Assembly: GCA_964539805.1 (NCBI GenBank)
Contig: CAZIKN010000010.1
Span: forward strand, 1-64,000
Length of the DNA stretch: 64,000 bases
DNA from: M3007 sp964539805
Lineage (GTDB): Bacteria; Bacteroidota; Bacteroidia; Chitinophagales; Saprospiraceae
Direction: 5' to 3'
A program made the translations under genes and the position numbers. This document shows, piece after piece, positions 63,109-64,000 of this stretch (the first letter of the stretch is position 1; every line of letters begins with the position of its first letter). The notes below the pieces were generated by a model. It did no database searches. It was not told the origin of the DNA and saw nothing but the letters and a program-made list of their open reading frames with translations.

Positions 63109-63122
63109 AAACAAATTTTAGG

Positions 63123-63130
63123 CAAAGTTA
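63123..63130 (-). promoter_or_regulatory. Candidate -7 box for mntA-hepT
   Basis: TAACTTTG on the minus strand matches TAnnTTTG, 15 bp before the ATG at 63108. No TTG is at the usual distance upstream. Confidence 0.4.
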
Positions 63131-63145
63131 TGTGAATTTAGCGAA

Positions 63146-63279
63146 TTATTTAAGGTCTATCAACGTTTTAAGTTCCTCAATGCCAATTAGTAGCTCCTCT
63201 CGGTGTAACATTGCATGGCAGTTTTGACAGACAGGCCTTAAATCCCATATACCCACACGATATTGGCGGCGAACATTTT
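63146..63279 (-). pseudogene. C-terminal fragment of an HNH endonuclease
   Basis: An open minus-strand frame ending at a TAA (63146) reads RRQYRVGIWDLRPVCQNCHA, then MLHREELLIGIEELKTLIDLK. The LRPVCxNCHAMLHR part is the end of the HNH motif in HNH nucleases of mobile or restriction type. The first His-Asn part and the start are missing. The break coincides with a 51-bp copy of the patatin gene's 3' end. Confidence 0.65.
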
Positions 63280-63280
63280 C

Positions 63281-63331
63281 TCCGCTGATAATCAAGCCAA
63301 TGTGCAGGAATTAAAAAAGGTGTTGGAGTGA
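63281..63331. repeat. 51-bp copy of the 3' end of the patatin gene
   Basis: Identical to 60858-60908, from TCCGCTGATA to the patatin TGA stop. It sits between the HNH fragment and the AraC gene, 2.4 kb from the original in the same orientation. It marks a duplication or recombination point. Confidence 0.9.
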
Positions 63332-63412
63332 GTGTACAGCGCAAAGGGCAGGGAGTGCTCTGTAAGGCAAAAGGGATAAACAGGCACGGGATATTGTTGC
63401 CAACAATGGCTG

Positions 63413-64000
63413 CTAAAACAAGCTGCCTTCCCTGAACTGCCTGGGCTGTACCCCTTTCTTTTTTAAAAAAACCCGATGAAAATAGCTAAGTGTCTCAAAG
63501 CCACAGTCATACGCTATTTCAGAAATCGCTTTGTCTGTTGTGGCCAACTGGCTGCACACATGGGCAATACGAATGTCATTAACGTAATCCGAAAAGGTTT
63601 TCCCCGTAATGCGCTTAAAGAATTTGCAAAAGGCAGCGGGCGACAAATGGATCAGCGAAGCGGCCTTTTGAATGGTCAGTTTTTCGCTTGAATGATTTTG
63701 AACGTACTGGCAAACCCTGTTGAGTCTATTTTCATTTTCATGTCCTTTTGGGGGCTGATACCAGGGAGAAGCCAATGTGTTATGAGGTATTTGGGTAAGC
63801 GCCCCGAGGATGTGCAGCAGGCCGATAATTTTGTCAACACCGCTCTTTTGCGGCAGTAATTTTATATGCGCTGTAAGCAAAGCCGATTTTTCTCCTTTAA
63901 ATACAATACCTTGCCTCGCCTTTACGAGCAGTTTCGATACAGCCGAGAATTCTTCCAATGCTATAAACCGCGCCATAAAATGAACCGAAAACTGTAGTAC
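63413..64000 (-). CDS. AraC-family transcriptional regulator, 5' end outside window
   Basis: The frame is open through base 64000, so the N-terminus lies outside. The seen 195 residues start near the end of the cupin domain (LQFSVHFMARFIALEEFSAV) and end in the AraC DNA-binding domain with two helix-turn-helix motifs (SLIHLSPAAFCKFFKRITGK, then EIAYDCGFETLSYFHRVFLK). An ATG at 63976 could be read as a start but would cut the cupin domain. AraC proteins of this layout usually control transport or sugar genes; no target is visible here. Confidence 0.88.
   Translation of the reverse strand, partial: VLQFSVHFMARFIALEEFSAVSKLLVKARQGIVFKGEKSALLTAHIKLLPQKSGVDKIIGLLHILGALTQIPHNTLASPWYQPPKGHENENRLNRVCQYVQNHSSEKLTIQKAASLIHLSPAAFCKFFKRITGKTFSDYVNDIRIAHVCSQLATTDKAISEIAYDCGFETLSYFHRVFLKKKGVQPRQFREGSLF

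Overview
The window looks like a chromosomal segment of a Bacteroidota bacterium, most likely of the Saprospiria type (inference). The signs are large secreted proteins with C-terminal type IX secretion (T9SS) sorting modules, SprB, HYR and DUF4397 repeats, -7 boxes of the form TAnnTTTG, almost no Shine-Dalgarno sequences, and an ECF sigma/anti-sigma pair. No rRNA, tRNA, CRISPR array or complete insertion sequence was seen. About two thirds of the DNA encodes cell-surface or secreted proteins.

Layout. 1-6136 (-): start of a giant DUF4397-repeat protein that runs off the left edge. 6545-9508 (+): a GH3 N-acetylglucosaminidase / serine beta-lactamase-fold fusion. 9532-21960 (-): a 4142-residue multidomain surface protein with cohesin-like, dockerin-like, PKD-like and HYR modules and a T9SS tail; a heptanucleotide repeat lies just upstream. 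22238-27043: a TPR-CHAT caspase-like lipoprotein (+) facing a sigma factor and membrane anti-sigma/TPR protein (-), with a degraded Rpn-like ORF between. 27330-44934 (-): three paralogous beta-propeller/CARDB/HYR proteins with T9SS tails. The first is split by a perfect 401-bp tandem duplication. Between them lie a DUF4143 AAA ATPase with five upstream 23-bp repeats, a DUF1349 lipoprotein and a toxin-antitoxin pair with a truncated PIN toxin.

45123-48454 (-) is the most housekeeping-like part: acetoacetyl-CoA synthetase, a PabA/TrpG glutamine amidotransferase and a CvpA-family membrane protein. 49062-55844 (+) encodes a SprB-type adhesin with about 21 repeats, followed by a convergent propeller protein (-) and a small secreted protein (+). 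58665-62113 (+) encodes a membrane-anchored patatin phospholipase and an Omp85/TamA-like barrel. 62157-64000 (-) holds a small remnant, a complete MntA/HepT module, an HNH nuclease fragment beside a 51-bp copy of the patatin 3' end, and an AraC regulator cut by the right edge.

The window shows extensive surface-protein remodelling by duplication, module swapping and palindromic elements. Candidates for unusual biology are the sigma/anti-sigma/TPR-CHAT locus with a 21-bp palindrome built into the CHAT gene, the frame-breaking 401-bp duplication, and the repeat-controlled DUF4143 ATPase. All functional statements come from reading motifs; no database search was run.
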